Shown: piece after piece, positions 48,492-59,935 of the stretch
Numbering within the stretch: the first letter of the stretch is position 1
How the letters are laid out: each line of letters starts with the position of its first letter
Assembly: GCA_016859345.1 (NCBI GenBank)
Contig: CM029134.1
Coordinates: 12,912,560-12,976,559 of the forward strand
DNA: 64,000 nucleotides
Direction: 5' to 3'
Source of the DNA: Istiophorus platypterus
Lineage: Eukaryota > Chordata > Actinopteri > Istiophoriformes > Istiophoridae
Program-made: the position numbers and the translations under genes
The notes under the pieces: model-generated
Database searches by the model: none
Seen by the model: only the letters and a program-made list of their open reading frames with translations
What the model was told of the DNA's origin: nothing

Positions 48492-51400
48492 AGCGCAACA
48501 TCTCAGTTCAGGCTGATGGAGTTCCTCCATTTATGAGCATCTGAACAGCCCATAAAAATCTTGATTTTGTGGACGTCCGTAGACTTAACTCTCTACCTCT
48601 CTACCTCTGGTCATTTTGCACACTTTGACGTCAGTGTTGGGTTTGGCCAGAAGTGCAACAACCAGCATCCCTTGGCTTGATAAAAAAAAAGAAAATTTCG
48701 GGAAAAAGAATCACAATTTGCCTAGCAACATTGATTCTGTGTACTTGAACTTTACGAACTAGAACTTTTCTTGTCATGCTGAAAAACAACATTTGTCTCT
48801 AAGGGTGTTCTCTCCCCTTCCACAACAACTATAAAGTGGACTGTGTTTATCACCCCCAATGAATCATACTGTTTGCCTACCTCTACGGTTTCAAAAAGGG
48901 TGGATTTGAGTACCTTGAAGCTACTTAATGTTAAAGAAAAGTGATGCAAACAACATGACCTTTAAGCTTTTCTATTCCTAACAGAGAGTAAATGTAACTC
49001 AGCTTAATATAGAAGAGAATGGGCAGAGGCAGACACAGGTGAGGATGAGAACAAACTGCATAAATAAAAATGTAGAAGAAAGCGCCACTTGATTCTGAGA
49101 GAATGACATCTGACTTTTCAATCTCCTTAGGGATGCAAGTGTCGGCTACTCTTTCTTTGTAATATGTGAACCTTGCCTTGCCTTGATGGCCTTCAGTTTT
49201 AGAATGACAGGGGTGCTTGATGGATACAGACGGGGTCAGGCAAGAGTCAATGGAGAAACTCTGTTATTGTGCAAATGAAAAGAAATCCAAGCCTCCACAC
49301 ATGTATTTCCTTCGAAAAAAAACAGTCCAATCTAAATCTAACTTCAGAGCAAGGCATTTCGTGGTTCGCATGGTTTGAATTGTTTGTGTTGTTTCTGAAT
49401 TGCTTTAGTTGCTTTTTGTTTATATAGGTTATTTCGACCAGACTAAATTGTAGTCGAGAATTTCAAACCAAACCCTTTGTTACCTACCTCCTTTCCTAAC
49501 CTAGTCATCTAGAAATTAAATTTTTATACTGGTCAATGGTTTTGCCATTTTGGAGGAACACAGAGGCAAATTCGGAACTTAAATGTTCCTCATTTATGTT
49601 CCCATCCTTGTTGTTAGGCCTTGGAAACATTTTGCATCAAAATGATTGTTTTTATTAATTTCTCTAACTCAGTAATTCCTCGCTCTTTGCTTATATATTC
49701 CAGAGTTGCACTGACATTTGTAACCGTAATCTTCATTGTAACCTCATTTTGTGACACACCCATTCATTATTATGTCAAAATATGTTCTGAACTGCATGAA
49801 TCATCACTGTTAGCTCAGTTGTGATGCTGCAAGCATCCTCTGCTCTGTGGCAGTTTCAGAGGGAAGAAGGAGTCAAGAGAGGTCTAAGGCAGGGACAAAC
49901 AACATATCATGTACATATGAACACACACAAGCTATCACATGATTTGTGAAGGAAATACTTTAAAATACTTTAAAATACTTTAAAATACTTTAAATCATTT
50001 AATGTATTAAACAAATGACATCAGAAAATACTCCATTGTGAGGTATTAGCAGCTAACTACGAGACACGATAATTGCTCAACTGAATTACAAAGATTCCCC
50101 ATTTAAATGAAAGATAATAATTTCTTCCAAATCAAATTAAAGAACCACTGTTATCCTGGATCTTCAGCCATGCTGGTAGATTAGTCCAATAAATCATTAT
50201 TTGAAGCTTTTGGAGCAAAATAAACAGTAATGCTCCAGGCTAATGTTGCATGGTGTCTCTGTTTGCCAGACTCATTCATCAGTCAAATAATTATTTATTT
50301 TGCCTACAAGTGGGTCAAAGCCAAAGTTTTGGGACAAAGTTTGTACCATATTGGTGAAGTTACTCACCATCCAAAACATGTAAATGTAGAATGACACAGA
50401 CTTGCAGAATTACAGCATTTCCAGTTTATCTTGCAATTGGCAGCCAACCTGTAAGGTAAAGGTTTACTTAGTATGTTGCTCATCTTGAACTGTACAATGT
50501 TTTGTGCAGATCATATGCAGTAACTTTAATCCAAAATGATAGTTGCGACAAAATCTCATGGTTGCATCTCATAGATGGGACTAATGCAGACAGAGATTCC
50601 TCCATTAAGATTTACTTGAACCTTTAAACCCCTTTCTCTTAAAAATGTAATGATCGCCTTTAATTACTGGTAACTAAGCAGGATGACATCAAGCCTTTTG
50701 AATTATCCATTTAATGTCACACAGAGACACACACAGACACACACACACACACCAGGTAAGTGCCTTTCATAATATTTACAGATAAGTGTTTTCAAAACTG
50801 CATTATTGGGCTGTGTGTTTCTTTTAAAAAATTATTTGTTTTTGGGAACAATTTAAATCTGCAACCCACACATCAGCTCTTTGACATTTCTTTCCCTTCA
50901 TTTTCTCTTGTCTTTCTGTTTTGAATCTTTTCCTGCAGATCTTGTTTACTGTAAAGTGTCCTCAACAGTGTCCTCTGGCAGCAGAAAACATTACAATTCC
51001 AAGTGTGGGATGTGTGGAGATATCTAGAACAAAACCCATCTAAACTGAGCTAAGAAAAAAAAAGGAAGCATTTTTGATGAAAATCCTTATGTTGTAAAGA
51101 ACATGTATTGACTCCATGTGCTATGTTTTAATGCTGCAGCTGCAAATGTTGACTGTATTGGTGCATGGGCCAAATAAGAAAGCCAAGGCAAAATAACTAA
51201 GTTCAAACTGTTTGTAGAACATGCACCTAAGCATTTTACCTTACTCAGTATATGTTTGCCTTGTGTCTTTCATAGATGTCTTACTGTCATAGAATGTCCT
51301 CCTCCTTCAAAGAGTTGAAGTATGTCCTCCTGAGGGAAGACATACTTCACATTTTGCTCGCTATCAACTTCAGTAAAATGATTCTACGTGAACATAAGAT

Positions 51401-52095
51401 TTGCGAGGATTAAAACAACTCTGGTTATTTCATGTGAGACATTTCTGTATTTCTTGTTTTCCCTATGTGCTTCTCATTGTTTTGAAGTGGGTGGAGTTCA
51501 GTTGGAAAAAGGTGCTTGGACATACCCCTGGGAACCGATCAGGATTGATCATCGTTTGAATTTGAATCTGATCAAAGTTATTGGGTTGTTTGGTCTCTGG
51601 CAATAAAAATGAATACATATACTATACTGAATATGTGGTCACTTTGTTATACTGTCAATTCATTCTGATTTCTTTCTGTATTGTTAAATGTCACAGCAGT
51701 TAAACTTGAGTCGTATCCATTTTTTCATACCTTAATACATTACTAGCACTTTTTGGGGTATACAATTTATGACGTTCTGGAGGAAGTTTAGTCATTTAAT
51801 TTGCATTTTTGAAAACAAAACGGCTAACCTCATTTTTCAAAATGCAATGTGACCTCTTTGCCATACAAGTCATTTTCATGAGCCATCTTAGAGCTCCAGT
51901 TTCCAGTTCACAGAATACATCCATGATACGTTTTCACATTTCAAGGCAAGTGATGACACAGGCTTGACATTCATAGCAACCGTAACCAAGGGGCGGGGCT
52001 TAGTAAAAAATTCAAAACATGGCATAATCAGATAACAAAGGCAATGATGTCACACGGGTGCCTTTATGATGTCACACGTGATGTCACACCACCAC
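48492..52095. other. non-coding region
   Basis: AT-rich. 49956-49996 holds four copies of an 11-bp AAATACTTTAA unit. 50730-50753 is a short CA tract. No gene is supported. Confidence 0.4.
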
Positions 52096-52222
52096 AGGGT
52101 AAGAGACTACACTACACTACTCCAGGGTAAGACACTACGGTACACTACTCTAGGGTAAGACACTACGGTACACTACTCTAGGGTAAGACACTACGGTACA
52201 CTACTCTAGGGTAAGGCACTAA
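52096..52222. repeat. 28-bp tandem repeat
   Basis: The unit begins GGGTAAGACACTACGG and recurs with GGG at 52097, 52125, 52153, 52181 and 52209, a constant 28-bp spacing. The middle units are identical and the outer ones diverged. It ends about 110 bp before the broken coiled-coil frame. Confidence 0.95.
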
Positions 52223-52293
52223 ACTAACACAGAACATTTAACATAGCGCAACACATTAAAACACAATAACACACAGAATTATCGAGTCCAAAA

Positions 52294-54080
52294 TGGCTCT
52301 ACCAAAAAGAAATCGTTTTGTCCAGGGCTGACATGGAAAGGATCCAGTCTCCATCAAACCACCCTGAGGCCAACGCCTACAACGCGATGGAAGTCTCAGG
52401 GCACAAGCTCCTGCATCAGACCAGAGCTGAGAAGAAACACCCGCAAGCCCACCTGAAAAGTCAAGCAGCTCGAAAACCGCAGCAGGCGGCAAACAAGGAG
52501 CGCTTGAATATGCATGCAGCAGAGGAGGTAGAATCACGGAAGCGGGACTGGCGGCAAAAAGTTGACTATCCAAGACAACTAGCCAACTCCACTAGGTTTC
52601 CCCCAAATGACTTCCTCAGAAAATTCAACCGTGCACTCCAAAAAACCTATGTGGAGAAGGAGAACGAGGCACTGAGGAAATCAAAACAAGAAAAAAGGAG
52701 AAACGCTACAGAACAAAAAAGAAAGGAAGAGGAGGAGAGGAGGGCCAGTCTGCAAGAAGCCATGAGGCAAGAGCGGGAGAGAGCTCATCAGAGACGGCTT
52801 AACAACCACTCTGTGAAAGATTTTCAGGTTGGGCAAATGCAAAAGAAGAAAGAGCTGAGAGAGAAAGTGAGACAGCAAGAGACGGAAGAGAGAGACAGAC
52901 TCAGGCACCTTGATGAATTGCATGCAAAGGAGCTGAGATATCAGGCCCAAAAAAAAGCTGAGTCAAAGAAAAGCAATTTGAAATGTCGACTAGAGGATAT
53001 GGCCAGTAGAAACCTCCACAGAGAAAGAAAAGGAGGCACAGAAACTGAGGATGATGGAGAAGGAAAGAAAACGTGTTGAGTCTCAAGTAGAAGAAAAGCT
53101 GCAGCAAAGGAAAAAGGAGCAGGCAGAAAAGGAAAAAAAAAAGCGAGACCAGAAAGAAAAATTGAGGCAGGCAAATTGGCAGTAAGAATGAAGGAGCAGG
53201 CGGCCACTGAAGCTCTGAGAGAGCAGGAAACGCTTTCAAAGAAATTGGCTGAGCTGAGCAAAGTGCTCGAGAGGCAAAGCAGCAGAAGGAGAAAGAGGAA
53301 AAGAGAGCTGCTATGCTCAAGTCGATTTCTGCTCACAGAGAGGCAAAGATGCAGGAGAAAAAGCAGAAGGAGAAAGCAGAGAGAAAGAGCAACCTGGAGT
53401 GGCTTCAGGCCCAGAGAGAGTCTGACAGGTTGTTTCTACAGGAAGAAAAACAAAAGGCTCAGACGGCCCGTGAGAAGCAAATCGAGTATCGAGACTTCAA
53501 TGTGGCCCTGGTGGCTAAAAGACGTGCCATGGCTGAACAGCTGAAAAGGGAGGAACATGAGGCTGCAGTGAAAAATGCAGAAGAGGCTGCTGAGAGTGAG
53601 AAGCAACTCCAGCAGTACATTCAGTCTGAAATTCACAAGGCAGCAGAGGATCAGCGAAATGTTTCACTTCTTTTAGCGGCAAGCAAAGGTGTCTCTTTAG
53701 GACGGGGTGACTTATCCTGCCCCATCAAAACAAAACGCGAATCTTCACCCAGACTCGCCACTGGCACTTGTACGAAAGGGCACCAGGAGCGCAAAAGCCT
53801 GCCGCTGGAAAAGGTGGACAAAAAGCCCACCCGTCTGCCTCCACTTCCCAGAGCAGCGAAGCCAGACTCCTCTGCAAAGGGATCAGGTGGAGGACGTGCG
53901 GAGGGGTCCAACTCCCGTGCTAAAGGTGCGGAGAAGCCTTTGCCCAGACTGAGCACTTCCAAAACCAGGTCCACCAGGGAAAACCCGCTACGCAACAAGC
54001 CGCAGCTTGCAAATGAAGAGGCAGCTAAGCCCCTTCCGAAGCTGCCCCGCCTGCCGCCCATTTCTAAAAGGATCAAGTGA
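52294..54080 (+). pseudogene. intronless TPH-domain coiled-coil protein (CFAP210/CCDC173-like) retrocopy, frameshifted
   Basis: A single uninterrupted stretch encodes a Lys/Glu/Arg/Gln-rich coiled-coil protein of about 580 aa. Frame A runs from MERIQSPSN (ATG 52333; an upstream ATG at 52294 reaches a stop after 12 codons) to about 53015. A +1 shift continues as EKEAQKLRMMEKERKR, a -1 shift near 53160 as LAVRMKEQAATEALREQE, and a further -1 shift near 53275 as RAAMLKSISAHREAKMQEK. The last frame ends with a basic, proline-rich tail (LPKLPRLPPISKRIK) and stop at 54078-54080. No stop interrupts the composite frame. The AHREA...RDFN region resembles CFAP210, a microtubule inner protein of cilia; other TPH proteins (CFAP53, CFAP45, MNS1) are possible. 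Lack of introns plus shifts suggests a retrotransposed pseudogene. Confidence 0.6.
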
Positions 54081-54229
54081 ATCTTAACGGAGGAACCTCT
54101 GTCATCTTAGACATTCAAACATGAAATTTCGTCAGCAACTAAAAACTAAAATCAAACCTTCCCTGTAAACCAAATTCTTTACTACACTGTCTCACCCAAT
54201 TAATCTCTCAAAAGCAGCAACTAGGCATC

Positions 54230-54450
54230 AGGCCACCGGATATCCTGGAGGGGGACCTCGCTTTGAGTATGCCCGCCCAAGGTTTCTTCCCTTTTGTCTC
54301 CAGATTGAGGCTTTGGGGGAGTTTTTCCTTGTCCTCAGCGAGTGTCTGATGTCTATGTGGGTGTTATCTTCATCTAATATGGCTGGTTTACAGCCTCCTA
54401 GTGTCTGCGTGGGTTTTCTCCGGGTGCTCCGGTTTCCTCCCAAATGTAAA
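54230..54450 (+). mobile_element. LINE-tail-like fragment
   Basis: AGGTTTCTTCCCTTTTGTCTCC followed by GGGGGAGTTTTTCCTTGTCC, and then TTTTCTCCGGGTGCTCCGG, are phrases I recognise from repeat tails in fish genomes. It is a short decayed fragment following the retrocopy. Confidence 0.5.
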
Positions 54451-54734
54451 ATACAAATGAATTAAACAATTAAACAATTAAACAATTCAAATAAAAAAGA
54501 TAAACGTCATTTGATCAGTTGACTCATTACTTTTGCTTTCAGAAAACCAAGTATTAAAAAAAAAAAAAAAATCCCACCACCACATTTTTTTCTGTTGTCA
54601 TGATTTCTTTTTGTTGTTTCTTTTTTGTCATTGTTTTATGTCTCTTTTTCATTTTGTTTCTCTTTGTAGTTTTGTTTCATTTGGTGGTAGTTTTGTGCCT
54701 TTCATAGGCAATGTCCATATCTTTATTCTTAATA

Positions 54735-54945
54735 AAACTGTTCCTGTTGTCAGTTGAGGGAACAAGCATGAACTAGTGGCTGAAAAGTGGACCATTAAGA
54801 ATACATGTTAGCCAGTGGTCAAGACACTGGCTGTGCTTATATTTTGGTTGTATTTACTTGTAAAATGATGACTCAGAAAAGTTCGGATCTCTTTCACATC
54901 TTTGTCACCTGCCATGTGGTGAGTTGAATGAGATGCATGGAGACC
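54735..54945 (+). repeat. dispersed repeat family A, copy 2
   Basis: Shares the GTTGTCAGnnnAnGGAACAAG opening and GTATTTACTTGTAAAATGAT with copy 1 at 35853-36110. Confidence 0.5.
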
Positions 54946-56360
54946 TGTGTCTGTCCAACTTCACACTACAAGGGCGATACTGGTGATGCTTGTTTACTGA
55001 AAGTAGCTTGGTCCAGTAAGTTCCAAATTTGTTACTAGATGCTGTTGTTTAAAACAAATAAACAAAGAAACAAACAAGAAAAAAGAGTAAAGGGGTCTGA
55101 ATAGTTGACAAAGGCCCTAAGTTGTCAACACTGCGTGTGAATGGCCCTCTGATGATATTAGATAGTGTTCTTAGTTCATAAGTTGTTGTGCAACACATTT
55201 TCTATTGTTTTAGGTTTTCACTGTTGACAAACTCAAAATGTAAGCGTAAACAAGATCAAAGTTCTTATGTTCAGTTTCAAGGGGGTTTTATTTACATATT
55301 TTTCAAAATTTTAAGGACAATTCCTTATTTCAGTCACACTGACAGCATTGCTTGAGGGATGGCAACGGCTAGTTTCAGGGGCCAGTCTGGTCAAGAGAGG
55401 TTAGTTCAGGTGCCCGATCTCAAAAAATAACAAACATTGGTTGTATTGTTATAAAATTTTGTACAGACTTTCATTGTCACTAGATCATGAATCCTTGTGC
55501 CGTTAGTGATCCCCTGACTTTTCCACTAGTGTCGGCTGGTCCAGGATTTCATTATACGGTCATCCACTGAAAGGACAGCTTGTTCTCCCGAAAATAGTGT
55601 CTTATACAGTTTAGTTACAGCAGATTAAGAATTTAATAGCAGGGTTAACTTTTGTATTTCCTGATAACACAAATTTTTCACTTCTAATGGCATTTCAGTG
55701 CATTTGGCTCACATACAAATATTACTGGGTATATACAGAAAAGACTTTTATATACAGATTGTGACCAAATTCATCATTTAGTAGGTAAAGGATGTAATAT
55801 TTACTGAAGAGATGTCCTGCTGTAATCTTTGTTACTGTGAATGTTTTTGCTGCCCACTTTCGTATTCCTGATCGGATTTGAGCTCAAACGTTTATGGATA
55901 GATTTGAGGCGTTGCCGTTTAAAATTAGTCATGTTCCATTACTTATTTGTAGAAAATAGTTACTTACTACCACAACAGTAAGAAGATGAGGCTCACAAGT
56001 GCTGCTCCTCAGCAGGCTTCTGGTGGTTTGCCCTAGTCAGCCACTTTTTCTACTCCCACCTTCGGACAAAGTTGAAAGGGAAACGTGCAGTTTGAAAATA
56101 TGAACAGGAGAGTATAAATTTTGACATCTGTCATGGTTGTCTAAGTAAGCAAGTAAAAAAGGCAAACAGCTTTGTATGACAACGAACTAAGAGACATTGT
56201 ACATATTTCCTTGTCATACAATACTTTTTAACATACGACAGTGCGTCATATTCAGTATTGTCAGGTCTAAGTTGCTTTTTGTAGGACGATATTGAAATCC
56301 AATACATTTCGTCCTCTTTATTTTCTGTCTCTATGTGATTAGATTTTAATGCGGTATGAA
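54946..56360. other. non-coding region, no feature recognised
   Basis: AT-rich; nothing supported. Confidence 0.4.
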
Positions 56361-56364
56361 AAAT

Positions 56365-56535
56365 TCATGCCACTGTGAAAAAAATCCCCTCCTGCCTCCT
56401 GTTTCCATTCTCCATCTCCACGACCAGCTCCTCGCTCTCCACCACCACCTGCCCCTCTCCCACATTTTCTCGATAAATCGTCTTAAACCACATCCCTGCT
56501 TCGGCCTCCGCTTCCAGGTCAAAAAATGACAAGAG
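56365..56535 (-). other. short coding-like ORF, possible relic exon
   Basis: The minus strand reads a 54-codon open frame ending in TGA at 56367-56365. It includes MWFKTIYRENVGEGQV and SEELVVEMENGNRRQE, with codon choice and acidic composition unlike the flanking AT-rich DNA. An acceptor-like TTTTTTGACCTGGAAG precedes it. I do not recognise the protein; it may be a lone exon, a transposon fragment or chance. Confidence 0.3.
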
Positions 56536-57299
56536 TCAACAATGTGATTGAAATGCAGATTTTAATCTACCATTTATCGAGGAATACAAAAAAACTTACA
56601 TCAATTGTTTAGTAATTATAGCCTTTCTATACATAGTCCCTCAATTTCAGGGGCTCAGAATAATCGAAGAGTTTACATGTAGGCGTCTCTCGACTGTAGA
56701 CTTTAACTATGCCCTACCTTCTCAGAGTATTGCTGACCCAACTACATGTTGTGAGGGTTTTTTCTGCACTAGGGAAGAAATTTTGAGATTATCCACTTAA
56801 GTTGTCTTCCATGTTCTTCCAGGCCTTTTGGTGTTGCTGAACTCTCGAAGCACATTCCTTCGAGAATGTGCCAAATAGTTGACTTGGCCCCTGCTAAAGT
56901 TTCAATCACATTGTGAATTGCTTGTTTCGCATCCGTTGTGGTTTTGAAACTGCCAGAGCTGTGTCGCCGTCCTGATAGTCTACTTAGGCCAATGAACCTG
57001 AATGCATGAGCATGCAGTCAAAGAAAGAAAATCTGAAGAAATAATTAAAACTCAACTCAATTTTACTCGAAATAAAACCCGCCTCTGTAAATACACACAG
57101 TGCACAGGAAGTAGACGCCTCCCTCCATTTTGATACCCAGTGACGAACCTAGCTTACAACCCTACCTGGTCAGTTAGCCAGGTAGGTAGGGAGCGTTCGC
57201 AGTTAAGCTAATTAACACGGACACGTTTCTGTGTCCGTGTACTTCGTTTATATATCGCTGCAGACGGTGGTTTCAGAGTTACTTTCATCTTGTTGTTTT

Positions 57300-57615
57300 C
57301 CAGGGGTGAAAGTAGGTCGGTCCGGTCCGGTCCGGTCCGGTCCGGTACTGCGCTTCGCAAAACCGGAAAGGGTTAAAAAGCAGCACCTTCAAAACCAGTC
57401 ACGGTCGCGCTTTGGGCAAGAAAACACATCCGCCGACGTTATGTCATCTCAAACGACACCGTGTAAACCGCTTCCAGGTGGTTCCGGGTCGTTTCTGACC
57501 CGTTCTACCGGGTTCGGACCCGTGCGGGACAACGAGGGCGACGGCTAAGACGCGCCTTTCAGAGGCAAGGGACCGCGCATGCGCGTCTTCCTTTGCGTAC
57601 CCCCCCCCCCCCAAA
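57300..57615. other. GC-rich island with (GGTCC)n and poly-C
   Basis: Contains four GGTCC units at 57319-57341, a CpG-rich stretch to 57595 and 14 consecutive C at 57601-57614. CAGGGGTGAAAGTAGG at its left edge resembles the end of a fish DNA transposon, but I find no matching inverted end. No gene is supported. Confidence 0.4.
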
Positions 57616-59689
57616 ACGCGGCGCCTGTGAAATGGTGCGTTTGGTTTATTGATGGGGAGTAAAAAAAGAAATCCATCATTTTGCAAATTGCAATAGACAT
57701 TTTCAGAGATTTTGCTGATAGCAATCTGTTCCATAAGTGTTCAATGCTCTGATAATCCAAAGACGGACAATTGTTAACTGTTTAGCTGCTCCAGAGAAAT
57801 TTAGTCGTAATTAACGAAACAATAGAATAAATGACGGTAGTGACAGAATCGAATAAAAAGCGTTATGTGAATAGTTTCTTTGTAACTATTAGTATTTTTT
57901 CTTCTCTGTCCTCTTTTTTTTTTTTACACATTTCCGCTTCAATACACAAGCAGCATCGAATTCCTTAGCTATGCTCACCGGGCCAGTTTTATACTCGGGG
58001 AACGAGACAGGGAACGAGAATAGCCCGAGAAAAATGAGTGAAAAGTAGCAACAGAAACCGGAGGAGTGGGGCCCAGGAAAGGGAAAAATGCTTTCATAAT
58101 GTTTGCGTATGTGTCATGGATGTATTAAGAGTGTTGGATAAGGCGCTGCTAATCCAATTTGTCCTTGTGGCCACTCATGGAATCGCAATGCTAAAATTGC
58201 CTGCAGCTCCGAAAGCTTTCTTCTATGACTAATTTTTAAAAATCTCGGGCCTGCAAAATCTGGATTTATTACCTCCTCATATGTGGTTGGTCTCCACTTG
58301 GAGGAAATAAATGGCCGTCTTAGCTGCTACAGCGAATGATCCAATATGTTCAGTGGCTTATCGCTAACTTTGCCTGTCTTCCTTTTGATGCTGGGCAGGT
58401 AGCAAACTGTGGGTTTACCAGAACTGCTTCTTTGAAAATGGCTGGAAACAACCCTGATGAAAGTGAAGGAACTAAAATGGACCATAGACCCGCAGCAATG
58501 AACTGAAAGACTACGAAATTTTCACGTGAGCTGAGGAGAATTAAGGAGTTGGTTGGTACTTCTCTGATGTATTGTCACTATGAGCAGCTCTTCTGACATT
58601 ACCCAGTCACTTGATCCATTTTTTTAAAATTTTGAAAATAGTTTTAAAAATTTGTAGTTTCAAAAAACAACTCATAATTTTGTTGCCCATCATTTCTGTA
58701 TGAGTGAATGGGTTGGAGGCCATGACATCAGATCTTGTATTTGAGCAGCTACCTGCATGGTTAGCGGCTTTCAAATCTGAATTCTGGATTCTGGTAAGGA
58801 CAAACTTTTTACAGGCAAATGGCACTTGGCAGAACCATGAGGAGCTGTGATTAGAAAGATTTTATTCTGGTGGCATCACTGTATGCTCATATTGTTTTAT
58901 TGTTCCATTGCATTCACAGCACCACCACCAACATGTCAACATGTCAACCTGAAACTGTCTGAAGCACGGATGTATTAGTGCATGGATAAGTTAGGCATGG
59001 ATCAGAGAGTCAACAGGGTAAACCTAAAAAAATATCAAGCTGCATTTACTTTTGATTATGATCTCTTGCCAGACAATTAGTTATGTTGAGAGTTTAGTTA
59101 ATCAGTCATCATGTATTCACTATAGACCTCACAAGGCCAACAAAAGGGGCCTGCTTTTTATTGCTTATAGTTATACTGCTGAATAGTGCTTCAAAAAACC
59201 TCCCTTCTTCTGCAAGAAGCCTGATGTCAGTCCACGTTTACTCAGTATAGGCTTATTAAGCCTCTAGCATGGAGCCTCGATGGGAAAGCATTCTTCAGAA
59301 AGATAGTTTACAACTGTGTGAAGTTCTGACATTTTCATTTAGTGCTCAGTGTAGAGAGTTCCATTTTCTGTCACTGTCTACGTGCAATGATGTATGGGAA
59401 TATATGCACAAATACTGACTTCACCAATGTGTTTATCGCCAACCATTAATTTTAAAAAGCACTGTAAACTGCAACCTCCAATTCCTTAGTAAAAAAGTCC
59501 CTAGTGTATTTTCTTAATCCTTTAACCTGTGAAATTGGCTGTAGGGGATGATGAAGAGCTCCTCTGAGACACACTCACCTATGGCTTGACCAAAACCTCT
59601 TCTGGATCGTTTCATCCAAATTGAAGCACTCAATCTTAAGGACATCTTGGTCAAAAGCAATTCAGCACACCTACTACAAGTGTGGGTCA
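57616..59689. other. non-coding region, no feature recognised
   Basis: AT-rich; only short unsupported ORFs. Confidence 0.4.
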
Positions 59690-59935
59690 CCAATATGTCC
59701 TACTGATACACAGGTAATTATTGCCAAAATCACAGCTCGGCCGTCGCCTTTTACTCATGTGCATGGTGATTTTGTCAGACAATGTTGTGGTTATAAAATC
59801 TGGATTTTAGAATTACAGAGCATTGGTTTGGAAATGGCTTGGAAGTGGCTGCTGGTTAATTTGTAGTCTTAATGGGTCGCGTTTCAGTCACTGTTTCATA
59901 CTTGTTCCCTTGTCTGACAACAGAAACAGAAAAAC
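59690..59935 (-). repeat. dispersed repeat family A, copy 3 (inverted)
   Basis: The minus strand reads TTGTCAGACAAGGGAACAAG, then ATGAAACAGTGACTGAAACG, and later TTTTATAACCACAACATTGT, the same order as copy 1 at 35853-36010. Confidence 0.65.

Noticed and set aside
52096..52222. Regular 28-bp direct repeats as a possible CRISPR array.
   Set aside because: The units abut with no unique spacers and the genome is vertebrate.
53176..53544. Separate genes for each of the three overlapping ORFs at 52.3-54.1 kb.
   Set aside because: They are consecutive parts of one coiled-coil protein in shifted frames.
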